The position numbers were made by a program, and so were the translations under genes. A DNA stretch of 64,000 nucleotides from Chlorokybus atmophyticus. Its lineage: Eukaryota > Streptophyta > Chlorokybophyceae > Chlorokybales > Chlorokybaceae. This document shows positions 1-11,729 of the stretch, one piece after another. Positions within the stretch are counted from its first letter, which is position 1; each line of letters starts with the position of its first letter. Location: contig RHPI01002438.1 of assembly GCA_009103225.1 (NCBI GenBank), positions 808,516-872,515 of the forward strand. Reading direction: 5' to 3'. Under the pieces are notes generated by a model. That model searched no databases, was not told the origin of the DNA, and worked only from the letters and a program-made list of their open reading frames with translations.

Positions 1-1689
1 GCCACAGCGGAACCGCCGCGGAGGGGCAGGTGCGGCATCGATTGAGAACGCGGCGAGGCGGTTGGCTTGGGCGGACAAGTTGGTTGTGTGGTTTTACGAA
101 CGCCGTACACAAACCCAGCACAGCCGCGTGAGCAGCTGATGTCAGTTTCGCGGCCTGCGAGTCTATTAATCCAAAAGCATACAAAGCGCGCGCGCGCGCG
201 CGCAAGCCTCAGTTTGTTTGTATGGTTCATGTAACCAACCCCCAAGGGGCTGTTTACACTTAACGTTAAAGCAATTCTGTTCTAATCTATGCTAATATTT
301 GGGATGTCAGCAGTACAACTGCGTGCACACACATCTACAATTTTACAATTTACATGCGAGCCCCGTAGCGTGCATATAATAATGCACACATAAATAAGCA
401 CAATCACATGTGATGAAAAACCGCCAATAGTGCATTCATGATGACATACATAATTCCACACAACATGCATTTGAAAAAACATGCGTCGCAAAGCATCAAT
501 TGTAATGGTTACGTGATCTTGTGTCACCCATTACGCATAAGCATTGCAACGCGATTATGCATAATTACGCATAAGCATTGCAACGCGATTATGCGTAATT
601 GCGTAATTTATCCTTCATCACATTTATTGTGCGCAGCAATTAATAAAGAATGATTCTTGATATTATTGTTATTATATGTGTATTTACCTTCGAGCATCTT
701 AAAAGTAAGTTAAAAACGTTTGGCGTTCCATCTTTTGCAAATACATTGATGTCACGACAATCATCATAAGATGAGGGCAATATCACGCTTATCATAATGT
801 GTTGATGCAAATAAACGAAGCCTTGTTCACGCAAAGAGGTGAGCCGCTGCATGCTTGTCAGCATGCCGGATGTTAACAGTTGATCATGTATAATCAACTT
901 TGATACTACTACACGATGATCAATGGTAAATCTTTAAGCAAATAATTTTGTTTTTATTCGTTTATGCTTAACAAAATGAAAGTAATTGTAATTGCAACAC
1001 GCATTAACATAAATGTTGGAAGAGTGCCAACTCTTAACCGCGTGACAGTTAAGATTTGTCACTCTTTCATCAATTGTCTCTCCAGACATATTTGCAATTG
1101 TCAAGTCTGATACATCAACACATCACAGCATTGGAATAAATATACAACTCAAAGATTTAACGAAGCTTTATGGTTGTTTTATGTATATTGTCATTATTAG
1201 CCTTTTTATATATGTATATGCATTGCTTCAACATTAAGGTGAAAGCGCAGCATTATATACAATGAATGTTGTATAGTGTATCAATCAGACAACTCCATCA
1301 AGCACCTCATTGCGTGTGTATAAAAATACGCATATACTAACTGCAGGTGCTTTAAGACGTATACTCACTCTTGTGGATCAGCTTCATATTGCAGCCGACA
1401 CGTATGCTGACACTAAGTGGAAGACTTGGTCTTCGTTTCGATTAGTTCAGCTGATTATAGAGAGGCATGCTTGTCATTATTATTCTAATATTTTGGTGTA
1501 ACCACCAAATTCACACAAAGTTTGGAAGTTAAATTCGTGTGACTTATCTATGGAAGCATTGGTATTATTCATTATTGTTGTCTTGATGCCGACGTTGCTA
1601 AAGAGTTGCATATGCAATACGGTTGCATTCTACTTGAAGTCAAAAAATACATGCTACAAACACATCATACAAACATTAGGCCTTGTGTT
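1..1689. other. Gene-poor AT-rich stretch
   Basis: No gene could be supported here. The stretch holds a GC dinucleotide microsatellite (about 186-203), the palindromic tandem repeat listed separately (531-598) and AT-rich sequence with many short ORFs that lack family signatures. It leads into the decayed retrotransposon polymerase that follows and may be part of the same old insertion. Confidence 0.6.
531..598. repeat. Two 34-bp tandem units, each an inverted repeat
   Basis: Unit 1 spans 531-564 and unit 2 spans 565-598. They are nearly identical. Each unit opens with TTACGCATAA. Unit 2 closes with the exact reverse complement TTATGCGTAA, separated by 14 bases, and unit 1 has one mismatch in that arm. 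The unit could fold into a cruciform or bind a dimeric protein, or it may be a short transposon terminus. No neighbouring gene explains it. Confidence 0.85.
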
Positions 1690-2370
1690 TTATGCATTAA
1701 CATGAAGTTTGACAAGCTGCAAGGCTACATTGTATATATATGCTGAAAGATGGACATTACCTCCGACTTCTGGCAAATTTGCATGCATTAGGACGGTTGT
1801 GCTAAGACGGCGTGTTAAACATACGCTACTCTGTACGAGTGGACAATGATGCCTTTCGGCCTCTGCAATGCTCCTGCGACTTTCAATGGTGCAGTACATT
1901 ATGAACCATTATTTCTACTCATTTGCTTGAATGACATTTTCGTATGTTCAAAGGCAATGAAGAGCATGTGTCACATGTATGGCAGGTGTTAAGCGTCTAA
2001 AAGTAACAAGCGTCGAACTTAAAGACACGTTCGTGTTTGCAGTATTACAGTTATTTTGCTTGAACGTCATAGCACATGGCGCTCGATGAATGCGGACACA
2101 CGTATACTCTTACGTCAAAACGCCGCCAGCAATTGGTTCCCTTCACCACACGATGTACAGGCAGTACGTCGTTTTCTTGAGATGTACGCAACTAATAGAC
2201 AATGCACATCTTAAGCACTGGTTGAACCAAGCACAACAAGGACTGTACGTAGCAATGGTCACCATTGCCGCATTGCACGATGATAAACATGATGTTTATA
2301 TTCGTGCCAACAGCTGTCGCTCAATCACAAAACCAACAAAACAACGCACATTGTTCTACAATTAACACTC
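1690..2370 (+). pseudogene. Decayed Ty3/gypsy reverse transcriptase
   Basis: Conceptual translation in changing frames shows classic gypsy RT blocks in the right order. KMDITSDFWQI appears at about 1747-1787 (family: K-M-D-I-T-S-G-F-W-Q-I) and is followed at once by a stop. YEWTMMPFGLCNAPATF lies at about 1828-1880 (family motif MPFGLxNAPATFQ). A degraded catalytic block reads LNDIFVCSK where YLDDILVFSK is expected. Further on, PSPHDVQAVRRFLEMYATN at about 2135-2200 matches the connection region after the RT palm. Stops and frameshifts separate the blocks, so this is an old dead copy. It is unrelated to the intact chromovirus at 49.8-56.6 kb. A possible integrase remnant (a CKLC pair, then QPGPLVAIPAPL) lies at about 2860-3010 and may extend the relic. 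Confidence 0.75.
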
Positions 2371-2433
2371 ACCCACCAACGCTACCTTGTGACTTGCGGC
2401 GTCACCTGCAACAACACATCAGATTGACCACTA

Positions 2434-2485
2434 CACACACACACACACACACACACGCACATGCACACGCACACGCATACACATA
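2434..2485. repeat. (CA)n microsatellite
   Basis: A run of CA dinucleotides grades into CACGCACATG-type interrupted repeat. It lies just downstream of the decayed RT and encodes only low-complexity Thr/His in translation. Confidence 0.9.
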
Positions 2486-2499
2486 GAACTCAAGCTATA

Positions 2500-3545
2500 A
2501 CACCTTTACCATGATGAATGCTCAGCCTCTTGTCCACAAGTGATCAATGCAAGGCATTGGTCACTGTGGACAACAGGCTAAGCACAAACTCTCAACGATC
2601 ACCGTAGACAAAAGGCTGCAGGAAAAAACACTGCCGATAGTGACTTTTATCGCCATAGCCCAGTGGTTATGACGCCGATGTTGCACTTGTGCAGTGTGTT
2701 TTGAATAACAAACGCAAAGAGATGCTGGGGGATTCAATGTCAATGTGCGCATGCATATTATTTGAGCAATTTTAATGGCGCTACACACGCCATGCAGTTC
2801 AGCAGCTCGTGATGTCAAATAATCCCGTCAGTCCTACGACGCGTCTACAATGCTAGTCAGGCAGACATGCAAGTTGTGCAAATGGCATGCTGGATGTGAA
2901 CGAAAAGAGATTGGAGTGGATGCATGTCCGACGCCCGTATCAATGACGCACAGTGTTATGCAAGGGCACCAACCCGGACCGCTAGTTGCTATCCCAGCCC
3001 CGCTGTACTTGTTCAAACGCTTTTGTTTAGGGCGTCTTAAGCAAATCACAACAAACGAATATTATATTATATTATATTATTCTATTCGTACAAAAGATTG
3101 TGGTCAGCATGCGACCGAAAAATGGGCAACAAACAAATGGACGAGAAGATTAGAAATTAGAGATCTTGTGCGGAATAAAATTGCTTGTACAAACAAGTTG
3201 GGTCTCCATATCGAAGTCGTATAAAATAATGGCATTAATGGCGGCGCCAGTGGTGGCAATGTGATAGCATGTGGCGTTCCCGTTTATTGATAAGCTTTAA
3301 TTGTTGCGTTTGCAGTTATTCACGTGACAGCCGGCTTGACGAGCGACCGGTGGATGCTGAAATTAGCTGCGGCGCTGTCGTCGACTCCGTGCTGTTTGTT
3401 ATCGTTGTCGTCAACGTCCCATCTGTAAATCTCATCGCAGTATGGCCGTCATTGCTTGCAGGGCAGGGCAGGGCAGCCCGCTACTGTCTGTCGCCGCAAC
3501 TAGCATTTTTGCAACAGCACGGCCTGACCTGTTCTTTGCTCAGTC
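2500..3545. other. No supported gene
   Basis: Apart from the possible integrase remnant at about 2860-3010, nothing convincing is present. There is an ATATT simple repeat near 3060-3085 and a GGGCA repeat near 3461-3480. Open frames in both strands lack family motifs. Confidence 0.5.
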
Positions 3546-3717
3546 ACACAGGCGGCGGTCTTAATGGCTAGTCGGAGGCAATGCTTCTTTACCTAGCCAG
3601 CGCAGCTTGCTTGGTGACACACAAAGCCGCCGAAAGCTTGTCCGGACACAGGCGGCCTCAATGGATAGCAGGAGGCAATGCTTTTAACCAGCGCAGCTTG
3701 CTTGGCGACACACTAAA
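3546..3717. repeat. Diverged direct repeat pair, about 75 bp each
   Basis: The segment at about 3546-3626 recurs at about 3646-3717. Both copies share ACACAGGCGGC, then AATGG, GGAGGCAATGCTT and CCAGCGCAGCTTGCTTGG followed by GACACAC. The copies differ by small indels, so this is an old tandem duplication with a 20-bp spacer. Confidence 0.8.
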
Positions 3718-3721
3718 ACGC

Positions 3722-6010
3722 TCACAACTTGCTCAATGATTGGCGCCAACTGTCGTTGCTGCCACCACTAGTGCAGCGTGACGCATGACATGGCCCGCAG
3801 CTGCAGTGCATGCAGAGCCCTCCTTGCGCATGCACGATAGACATCATGTAACTCTTCAGGACATGGTTTGCATACAGCCGATTGTATGATTGTGTTTGGG
3901 TAGCGTAGCATTGGACACTGCACACAATAACAGCCAATTGGCACCCGTCTAATATGTTTGTCGAGCTGCATATGGGCCGATTCGCCCCAGGAGACGATGC
4001 ATTAGCTTTGGAAGCAAGCTTTGCTACTGACGGTTGCCTTATCGCCGTTTGCAAGGAGGTGGTAAGCAATGTGCTGCATAATCTCTTGTGATCCGTGCAT
4101 TGGCCACATTGCGCGCAAGCAGCTAAGTTGAAAAACATCTGCCATTGCTTTGTCATAACCCATGCATGCTTTTCCGCCGGTGTATTATCACCCTGATAAA
4201 GAAAGCATTGCTGGTTGTCAGCCAGGTCATAGCTGTGTGCATTGCGTGCTGTGTATGCGGTAGCGACTGATTTTGCCTCCTGGTACCGTGCACAAGCGCT
4301 GGTGTTGTTGCATGTAACAGCCTGTGCACACATCGAATCTTGCTTGCCGTCTCACGTGAACAAGTTAAGGCGTCGGATGGTGGGACCATATGCGATTGCA
4401 TTCACATCATTAAAGTCAGCAGACGCATTACTGTCAGCTGCACTCCTTAAATAATGCATCAAGCAAGAGAAAGGTGTTCATTGTATTGTTGCACAGCAGC
4501 AAGTTGCAATCTACATGCTATTACAGTGCGAGTCGTGATGTCATATTAGAGCTTGCCTTGCAATTGGTCAGCTCTATGCCATGCATGCCACATTTTTATG
4601 TCAATTGCATGTTGCAATGCAGGGAATTGCTGTGGGCTGGCCTTGGTGCAACCGCTGCTCTTTGCATTGCAGCGCTGTCAAGATGGGTGATGTCTAGCAA
4701 TGACGACAAGCTAATCCTCCCCTGCATTGTGCGGATTACATGGGCCTCATGCGCAGTGTCTGTTCTGCCGCCTTCCGCCGTTCATGAAAGAGTCAGAGCA
4801 TTGAGTTGGTCAACATGCTGCTGCAAAAGGGTAGGTATGCCAGTTTTGGCACACAACTACACCGCATGTCATACATCCATAACATGCACGATCGATGCTA
4901 AGCAATGGAAGTTGCCGCATAAAGAGTGATTGCTTCTCTGTGTGTTGTACATGTTGGAATGAGCCTCAAGCTCTCCTCGCATCCCCCAAAACTATGAAGT
5001 ATATTTTAGTCATATATGTGATATGTTTAACAAAGAAACTTGGAGAGATGGCTTGTGGACATCCAACAACCGACTCTTGAGTCTCCAAGCACTACAGGGA
5101 GTGCTACCTTCCCGCAACATGCTGTGCAAGTCTAGCCACCAAGCAACGATCTGCATTACGTGCATGACCAACAGCAATATGACATGAAAAATAGGCAGCT
5201 TGCACAACTGAGTGGCGTCAACTGCAGGCCCACCATAAGTTGATGGCTTTGCATCAGGACATATCAACTGACGATTATGATCTGGATGTGGACGCTCAGG
5301 TATTGTCATTGCATAATATAAACAGGCCATGAAAGAGCACATGCGCACTATTGCAGATGCAATCATCAAGCCAGGAGTTAATTGGAGGCTTTTAACAATG
5401 GGGGATGCGTATATCAGTGCGTAATGCAACGGCTGCTTTGTTCGTAAGGTTGACATGCAGCCGTGCTTTGACAGTTGTGGGTTAGACCGTCACTGCGCCT
5501 CTCTCCGTTTAATAACTCTGATTATTAAATGCGAGTCTTGCAGACATTCGTGTCACCACCCAAAATAAGTCATCAAGCTTGCGCCAATCGGCCGAGGCAA
5601 CTGGATGTACATCCCATTCATCTCGAGGTGAGCTACTTGCCACCTCCAGTGCAACCATCACATTCATTGTTCCTTAATGATACAATTTGACAAGCCCACA
5701 AAGTCCGTTGCAGCCATGCCATAATGGCACATGCAGGCAAGCAGCTTAGTGCCATGCCACCGGGAGGGCCTCCAGCACACGACTCGTTTGTCGGAGAGCT
5801 GTCAGTCACCCTGCGCAAGGCACGTGGCCTCCCAACCATACGTTTTCTCAAAACATTTCCTCAGTATCATGTTGTAGCTACATGATGACACAACGAGTTC
5901 GGTCAGGTGCAAGGGTTGTGACATTTTGCCATGCTGCTCACCCGCCACTTGTCTTAATCTAAACATTGGCAGTTTAGGGGTAAGACACGCACTCTCTCCG
6001 CAAGTGTGTG
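3722..6010. other. Unassigned stretch with long but unrecognised ORFs
   Basis: The longest frames are 203 aa on the minus strand (3722-4333), 151 aa on plus (4474-4929) and 148 aa on minus (5010-5456). All are rich in Cys, His and Ala, and I see no recognisable motif, no coherent splice chain and no coding-like composition. I do not call any of them a gene. The stretch could hold introns, decayed repeats or fast-evolving sequence. Confidence 0.35.
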
Positions 6011-6053
6011 CCGTTGTATATTGGTTGGGCTTGTTGTCACAAATGTACGCTGG

Positions 6054-6890
6054 CAGGTTGAAATCAAGGATTGGACGAAGGCGTGGTGGCAGACAATGTG
6101 GTTCCCCCTCCAAGAGAAGCTTCCTTCCCGTCACGTTGTTTTCACTGAGGGTCAGGTTAAGCTAGAGTTGGAGTACAAGTCGTTTGTGACAGAAGCGCTG
6201 CATTGTTGAATAAAAGGAGGTTGTGGAAGCTCGCGATGCAACGGATAGCGTTGCCAGTGCTGTGTGTGAGAGCGCTGATGAACTGCAGGAGATGGCTGTT
6301 GCAGGCAATGGTGTACAAGAAACAACGAGTGTGACCACTGCTACCACCGCTGCCACTAATGGTACCATCAGCACCAATGCTGCCTGCTACAACCAGCAAA
6401 GGTGCCATTGACTGTTTGAGACAGACCAACAGAACGCACCCGGCAACGCTAACAGAAAGCCCGCCGACACATGGCACCGATCTTACCTTACACGACATTG
6501 GCGACGAATTGAAGGGTCTGGAGTAAGGGGCGAAAGGCTCGCTTTCAAAGGCGCACCTAATACTGGTAACAATAATAATAGTGGTGCCAAACAGGCGAAA
6601 GAGCAGGAGAAAGAAAAGAACGTCACTATCGAGCTGAAAGATCCTGAACCGAACCGAGTGAGGTCACAATATCTAGCTCTTCACGCGAGTATTGAGCCCA
6701 CTGAGCTTGTGACTCAAGAAAACAACAAGTCGCTTCCCACGTAAATAACAGAAGGTATGCGTCTGTGCAGAATGATGTCCGAAGTTGAAGAACCGACTCT
6801 ACTGGCTCACAGAGTTGATGATGTATGCCGGGCTGATCTGGATCGCAAGCGGGCTGCTGGTTGCATTGGCTTTGGGGGAGCGCATATTCA
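6054..6890 (+). pseudogene. Coding-like fragments of an unidentified gene
   Basis: Four consecutive plus-strand segments look protein-coding but sit in different frames. After a good acceptor (CTGGCAG at about 6057), one segment reads VEIKDWTKAWWQTMWFPLQE and ends at a stop near 6209. A second, acidic segment (about 6208-6411) is rich in Ala, Glu and Thr. A third (about 6411-6744) is Asn/Lys/Glu-rich and includes AKQAKEQEKEKNVTIELKDP. A fourth (about 6787-6890) encodes a hydrophobic helix, LMMYAGLIWIASGLLVALAL, and ends at a donor-like AG|GTAGTA. These could be exons of one membrane protein whose splice sites I cannot join in frame, or a broken gene. I do not recognise the family. Confidence 0.3.
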
Positions 6891-6989
6891 GGTAGTAGTG
6901 CAACAGGCGATAGACACCTAGGTCAGTTGCGGTTGCTGCAGAATTGGCGAACATCGTAATCAATACCTCCAAAGCCACTCTCACGCCCT

Positions 6990-8257
6990 AGCACCTGGTT
7001 CATCACCACCACCATGGGGGGTTGTACCTAGCAATACATGGCAGGTAGTTGCTATTCGCGAGTGCTCATGAAAGCCTGCACTCGTTGGCATAGCCATGTG
7101 CGCGAACGTCTCCTTGGTGGTTGCGCACGTTGTCGCTAAGTACTTGTGCGGCGTCACAGGCGCTTAGCTGCTCAGCACTGGTGAGGTCCTCATGCTGCCG
7201 GTTGCCAACAGTGTTACTATGGTTGTTGTTGTTGTCACTGTTGTTGTTGTTGTTAGTATGAATGTCGTTATAGTTGTCATCATGGCCAATGTCAGTGTGG
7301 GTAGCAGATCACGTTTGTAATGTTGCGCAACAACCTGCAGTTATGGTAGGCACTCAGTCATGCACTGATGATGACTACATGGTGTAGCAACAACATTATG
7401 TAACAGCATTCGGGTTGGCCCTCGGCCCCGGTGATGCGGCTGTCTGAGTGACATCTTCGCGCAGCGCTGTGCACACTAAGCATGCCGCACCCGTTTAATG
7501 CGAGGGCGACGCATGTGGCGCACTGGTTGTGGAGCGTGGAGTACCTTCATGGCTAGAAGGCACGCAGCAGCAGCAACCACAACCTCAATGTGGGGTTTGG
7601 GGCAGGAACACTTTGGCTACGCTCAGGAGATTCTCAAGATGCATGTTCCATGTGGAGGGTGCTTACATGCACAATTGATCAATACAATCTGCTTGATAAT
7701 GTCTGAGATTGTAAAAAAAAAGTAGGATATCTATGTCAGCTGCACGGATGTATACAAGGTTGTAACTACAAATTTGTCGAAGGTGGTTGTTAAATTATTG
7801 GCTGGGGCTAGAAGGCATGTTGCACTATACAGGTTTGTGCCAATCCCTGTCATTCAGACTCGATGGCTTTTGCTCACACTCAAACTGTGAGCCATCAATT
7901 ATGTGCCCTTGCAAAGCAATCACTACTACGTGCTTATTTGACAGTTCACGAGTGTCTGCATTGCCGAGCAGCACACACATTGTAGAAGCACACGATCAGC
8001 CCTGTTTTCATGCGTGAGCACACCGCACATGCAAGTCAGCACACTTAACAACGGGGAACTTGAACTATTGAAATACGCATTTAAACTTACAAGTTCTTAC
8101 AACTAATAATTACATGTATACAGCACCCTCAAGCAAGGTTTCCTAACACATGCCGCATCCCACCTTGTTATGTGCGCGCACTTGACACGCTCACGAGACA
8201 TGTTCAAGTGTGTGTCGTCTTGTTCAACATGTACACGTAACAACTCCAAAAAGTAGA
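6990..8257. other. Intergenic, simple-sequence rich
   Basis: A TTG/GTT trinucleotide tract lies near 7215-7255. Two short frames (75 and 76 aa) lack features. This stretch lies downstream of the 3' end of the glycine-rich protein gene, which ends at 8258 on the minus strand, and probably contains its 3' UTR. Confidence 0.5.
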
Positions 8258-8901
8258 TCACCCACCTCCGCATCCACCTCCACCACCACATCCGCCTCCA
8301 CCTCCACATGCTCCTCCCCCTCCACATGCACCCCCACCACCACCTCCACACCCTCCCCCTCCCCCTCCCCATCCATACTCCCCAAACAATCCCCAGCCAC
8401 CATGCGATGCTCTGGACCTGCTGCTGTACGGTCTTGCTAATGCTGTTGTTGTTGTTGTTGTTGTTGCACGCGCGTGTAGCGATGGGGGCGGACGCCTCGG
8501 GGCACCCGCGGCAACGAGAAGCACCTGATGACAAGCACACATGGAGCAGCGTTGAATATGTGTGTGTGATATGTGGCTCGTTGAGTGTTATCATGCGCTA
8601 TGCGCACCTGAGTTGGCTCCATGACACGTTGCTGAGGTCTCGGGTTGAATACCCTCATTGTGGGCGGTTTACCATGCGTGGCTTGAAGCCTCACCCTGCG
8701 CCAGTAAGCATCCTGCACAACAACAACGACTAGTTATCTTAAGCACGTTGTTGCAATCAATAACAATAAAGCGTGCAAGAGACGGGTTTCTTTTCTTACC
8801 ATATCCGACTGCGACACCTTCTGTGTCTCCACCACCTGCGTGGACATAACACGCAGCACGCCCACCGCGAACGCAAAGGCCACCAGCTCTGGAACTGTCC
8901 G

Positions 8902-8951
<50 letters not shown>

Positions 8952-11729
8952 CTCTCAACATGGCTGGTGTGATCAATGTAGTGGAGGAGCATAACGTGGT
9001 TATATAAGCAAGTGTGTGTGTTCTCACCAGCGTGGCGGTCTTTGATTGTCAGGTGACCGGTAATTAGGTCGATGCGGACGGCGTGGAGGATATTGATGGC
9101 AAAGGAAACAAAAGGCGTGTCGTACCAGGTGTGAGCTTCCGAGCCCGCCTGTGTTGTGAGCCAGATGCTCAGCCATCGTTGGCGCATAGCATGCGGTGTG
9201 AGTAGACTTCTTGGTTGAGTTAAGCAAACCTTGTGTAGACGGAATGCCTGCAGTGGGAATGACCCTCGGTCGGCAGGCATGCCTGGAACACACGCATACG
9301 CAGAGCGCTTGTTTGTGACTTGCACATGAATTGCATTGGCGTGCGTGTCTGCGTGCAGGTTTGCATGCGTGCGTGCGTGCGTGTGCATGCCCACATACCC
9401 GTTTGTCCGACCCACATCCCTTTACACACTCCCCAATCCCCTTCCCTTCCTCTTATGATCATCGCTCTCTCCCCCTTGGCTTCATCCAGCGTCAAACCAA
9501 CAAGTCTCCGATTCACTTGATCCGGCCTCGGCAGCTCGTACGGCCCGCTCATGTGCGCCGTGGCTTCGACTGCATGTGACTTTGCGTCTCTTACGATCAC
9601 GCACGCACGTGGGGGATGCGTTGGGGGAGCGAAGGCGCAACCCGATGGTGTGGTTGCGTTGTAGACAACCTGGAGGGATGGAGTTAGTTGCGTTTGGGTG
9701 TGTTGGTGGACAAGTGGTGGTGCCTTGCCTGTACTGTGAAGATGGGTTGACCGTACGTGTCGCATACGGTGTGCGTGGCTGCGTGTCCTTCGACGGGATG
9801 CGTGAGTGCGAGCGGGTCGCATGGCATGCCCAACGTGTCGGGACTGGCGTTGTGCTCCACCTGGAAGGGCATGTCACCTCGAGATGATGAGCTTAATGTG
9901 CGTACGTACATAAGATTGTAGGTGTGTGTATATCTCCCAATGTACAAGTTGAGCCTACCGCAAAGATGTCTTGAAGATTGCAGGGTGTAAACTCCCTCGT
10001 GATCACCTTCAACCCCAGGGTGCCGTCGGGCATAAGAAATTTATCTCGCTGTACTGCCTCGTTTGCATACCCACACGGACTCCCCCGCAGCATGCTCCCG
10101 TTCACGTCATAAGCATCCCAAAAGTAACTGGTCCACAGCTTGCGCGAATCCTGCGTGCGTGCACACGCTCACTCACACCACCAACAATCACAACCACAGC
10201 TACAGCCACAACACTATTACTCACCTCAGCAGCAAGATCCAGCTTCGACCCCTGCCTCCTGTCATTCATGGTGTCATCATGTCCAAACACCCTCCCACCC
10301 CACATCGTCGTCTCTCTCGCATACTCCATCGGGTGCATCATGTGGGCGTGCCAGACGAGGTCGATGTCGAAGGCGGGGACGAGACAAATGGTTGGGTGGA
10401 GGGAGTGCAAGTAACAGAACTGGTGGTAGCGGGTGACGGCGGAGGGGAGGAAGGTGTGGGTGTCGGCGTAGTGGGGGAGGGCAACCTGGGGGGTGAGGGA
10501 AAAAGGAGGGTGAGGGGTGTGTGCTGATGGTGATGGCTGGCGAGTGAGCAGAAGATAGAAGCATGCAAGCATGTAGTGACATTGCATGAACACGCGCGTG
10601 CATGCACGCCAGTGGACACGTGCGAGCGCGTGCCTACGAATGCGCATGTGTTTGTGTGTGTAAGTGTGTACGTGGGCGTGTGCACCTGTGCTTACGTACC
10701 CCAACGCACATACTGGCATATACATACACTCCTGCACGCGCCTACTCTCCACATACGCACCTGGTAAATAAAGTCCGCTTGTCGCAACGCCGCTCCCTTG
10801 ATATCATACTCGAACTTCGACTTAAACCTCACCACCTCAAACAAATTCGCTCCCTCCAACTCAAACGGCACTCCGGGGTAGCGTTCTTCCCAGGCAACAC
10901 GTCCACGCCGCTGCGCCCGTACACGCTCCTCTACATCAAGTAGAGCGTGGTCGAGGAGTCTACCGAACACACGCTGCGTGTCGGAGGCGTAGAGTGTGGG
11001 AGAGAGCATGTGGCATTGCCACACCCATTGCACGTCCAGGGGAGGGGCGAGGGTTGTGGGGGTAAGACTGTTGATGCTGCCTGAATATGGAAGGAGTAGC
11101 AGCTAGTGAATGATGAGCGTTGGTCGTGCGGGAGTCACACGCAGCGTGCATCGAGTGAGTCACTTGCTGGCAAGCAACAACAACAACAGTGACAAATATG
11201 TTGTTGTCGTTGTTCTCAACCAAGCTCACTGCTTGTATTGTCGCTGTCTGCTGCTTGGGTTTCTTCCGCTAGAAGTGGCAGCCAGTACATTTCATAGCGA
11301 TGCAAAGCCGCTGACAGCTCGGGACCTTTTCTCAACAGACTGGGCAGGGTCAATGCGACCTGGCAATTGAACAACCATGAGACAATAGAAAGAAAGCAGC
11401 AAAGAAGAGGACCAGTACAACCAACAACATGCACGTAATTGTTATGCATGCTTAGGGTGGCAGTGTCTAACGCACAGGCTTGCCAACCACAGCAGCAGCA
11501 GCAGCATTAGACTCGCTCACCTCCAGCAGCTGGTTTCTGAGCCTGGCTGCTGCGGCAGTCAAGTCCACGGAAGACTGCACAGACACAGCAAGCAAAAACG
11601 CATGTAAATCAAGCTGCTGCATGTGAATCAAGCAGCTTCATCAGCAGCATGCAATGGCGATGTTGAAAGGCGACTACCCATGCGTGCCTGTATCTCGTCG
11701 AGCCTGGAGTCCGGTCTGCGAAGAACCAT
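8258..11729 (-). CDS. Glycine-rich domain-containing protein (DUF1399, GRDP-like)
   Basis: Multi-exon gene encoding about 680 residues. Proposed exons, 5' to 3': 11688-11729, 11521-11574, 11221-11359, 10761-11080, 10225-10485, 9959-10138, 9729-9860, 9399-9669, 9230-9282, 9028-9148, 8800-8895, 8608-8712, 8258-8524. Phases agree throughout except in the 8800-8895 exon. Family signatures: ALHRYEMYWLPLL then APPLDVQWVWQCHMLSP (first DUF1399 repeat), VPAFDIDLVWHAHMMHP with FGHDDTMNDR (second repeat), and a C-terminal Gly/Cys tail of GGGGGCGGG type ending directly at a stop. Plant GRDPs have the same plan and are linked to development and stress, but the molecular role is unsettled. Oddities: the 8800-8895 exon needs one base fewer (GGGCC near 8877-8884) to keep VPELV joined to AFAFAVGVLRV. 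Two donors look GC-type (CAG|GCAAGG at 9728 and CAG|GCACGC at 11687). Exon 1 is the least certain. Confidence 0.85.
8903..8952. repeat. (CA)n microsatellite in a GRDP intron
   Basis: About 25 CA units lie within the minus-strand intron between the exons at 9028-9148 and 8800-8895. On the coding strand this is a (GT)n tract shortly upstream of the acceptor. Confidence 0.9.

Noticed and set aside
3722-4333. 203-aa minus-strand ORF
   Set aside because: No motif, odd Cys/Ala/Ser composition, no splice context. Length alone is not evidence in GC-balanced intronic sequence.
8308-8733. Plus-strand His/Pro-rich frame
   Set aside because: It is the opposite strand of the glycine-rich 3' exon of the GRDP gene, which has family support.
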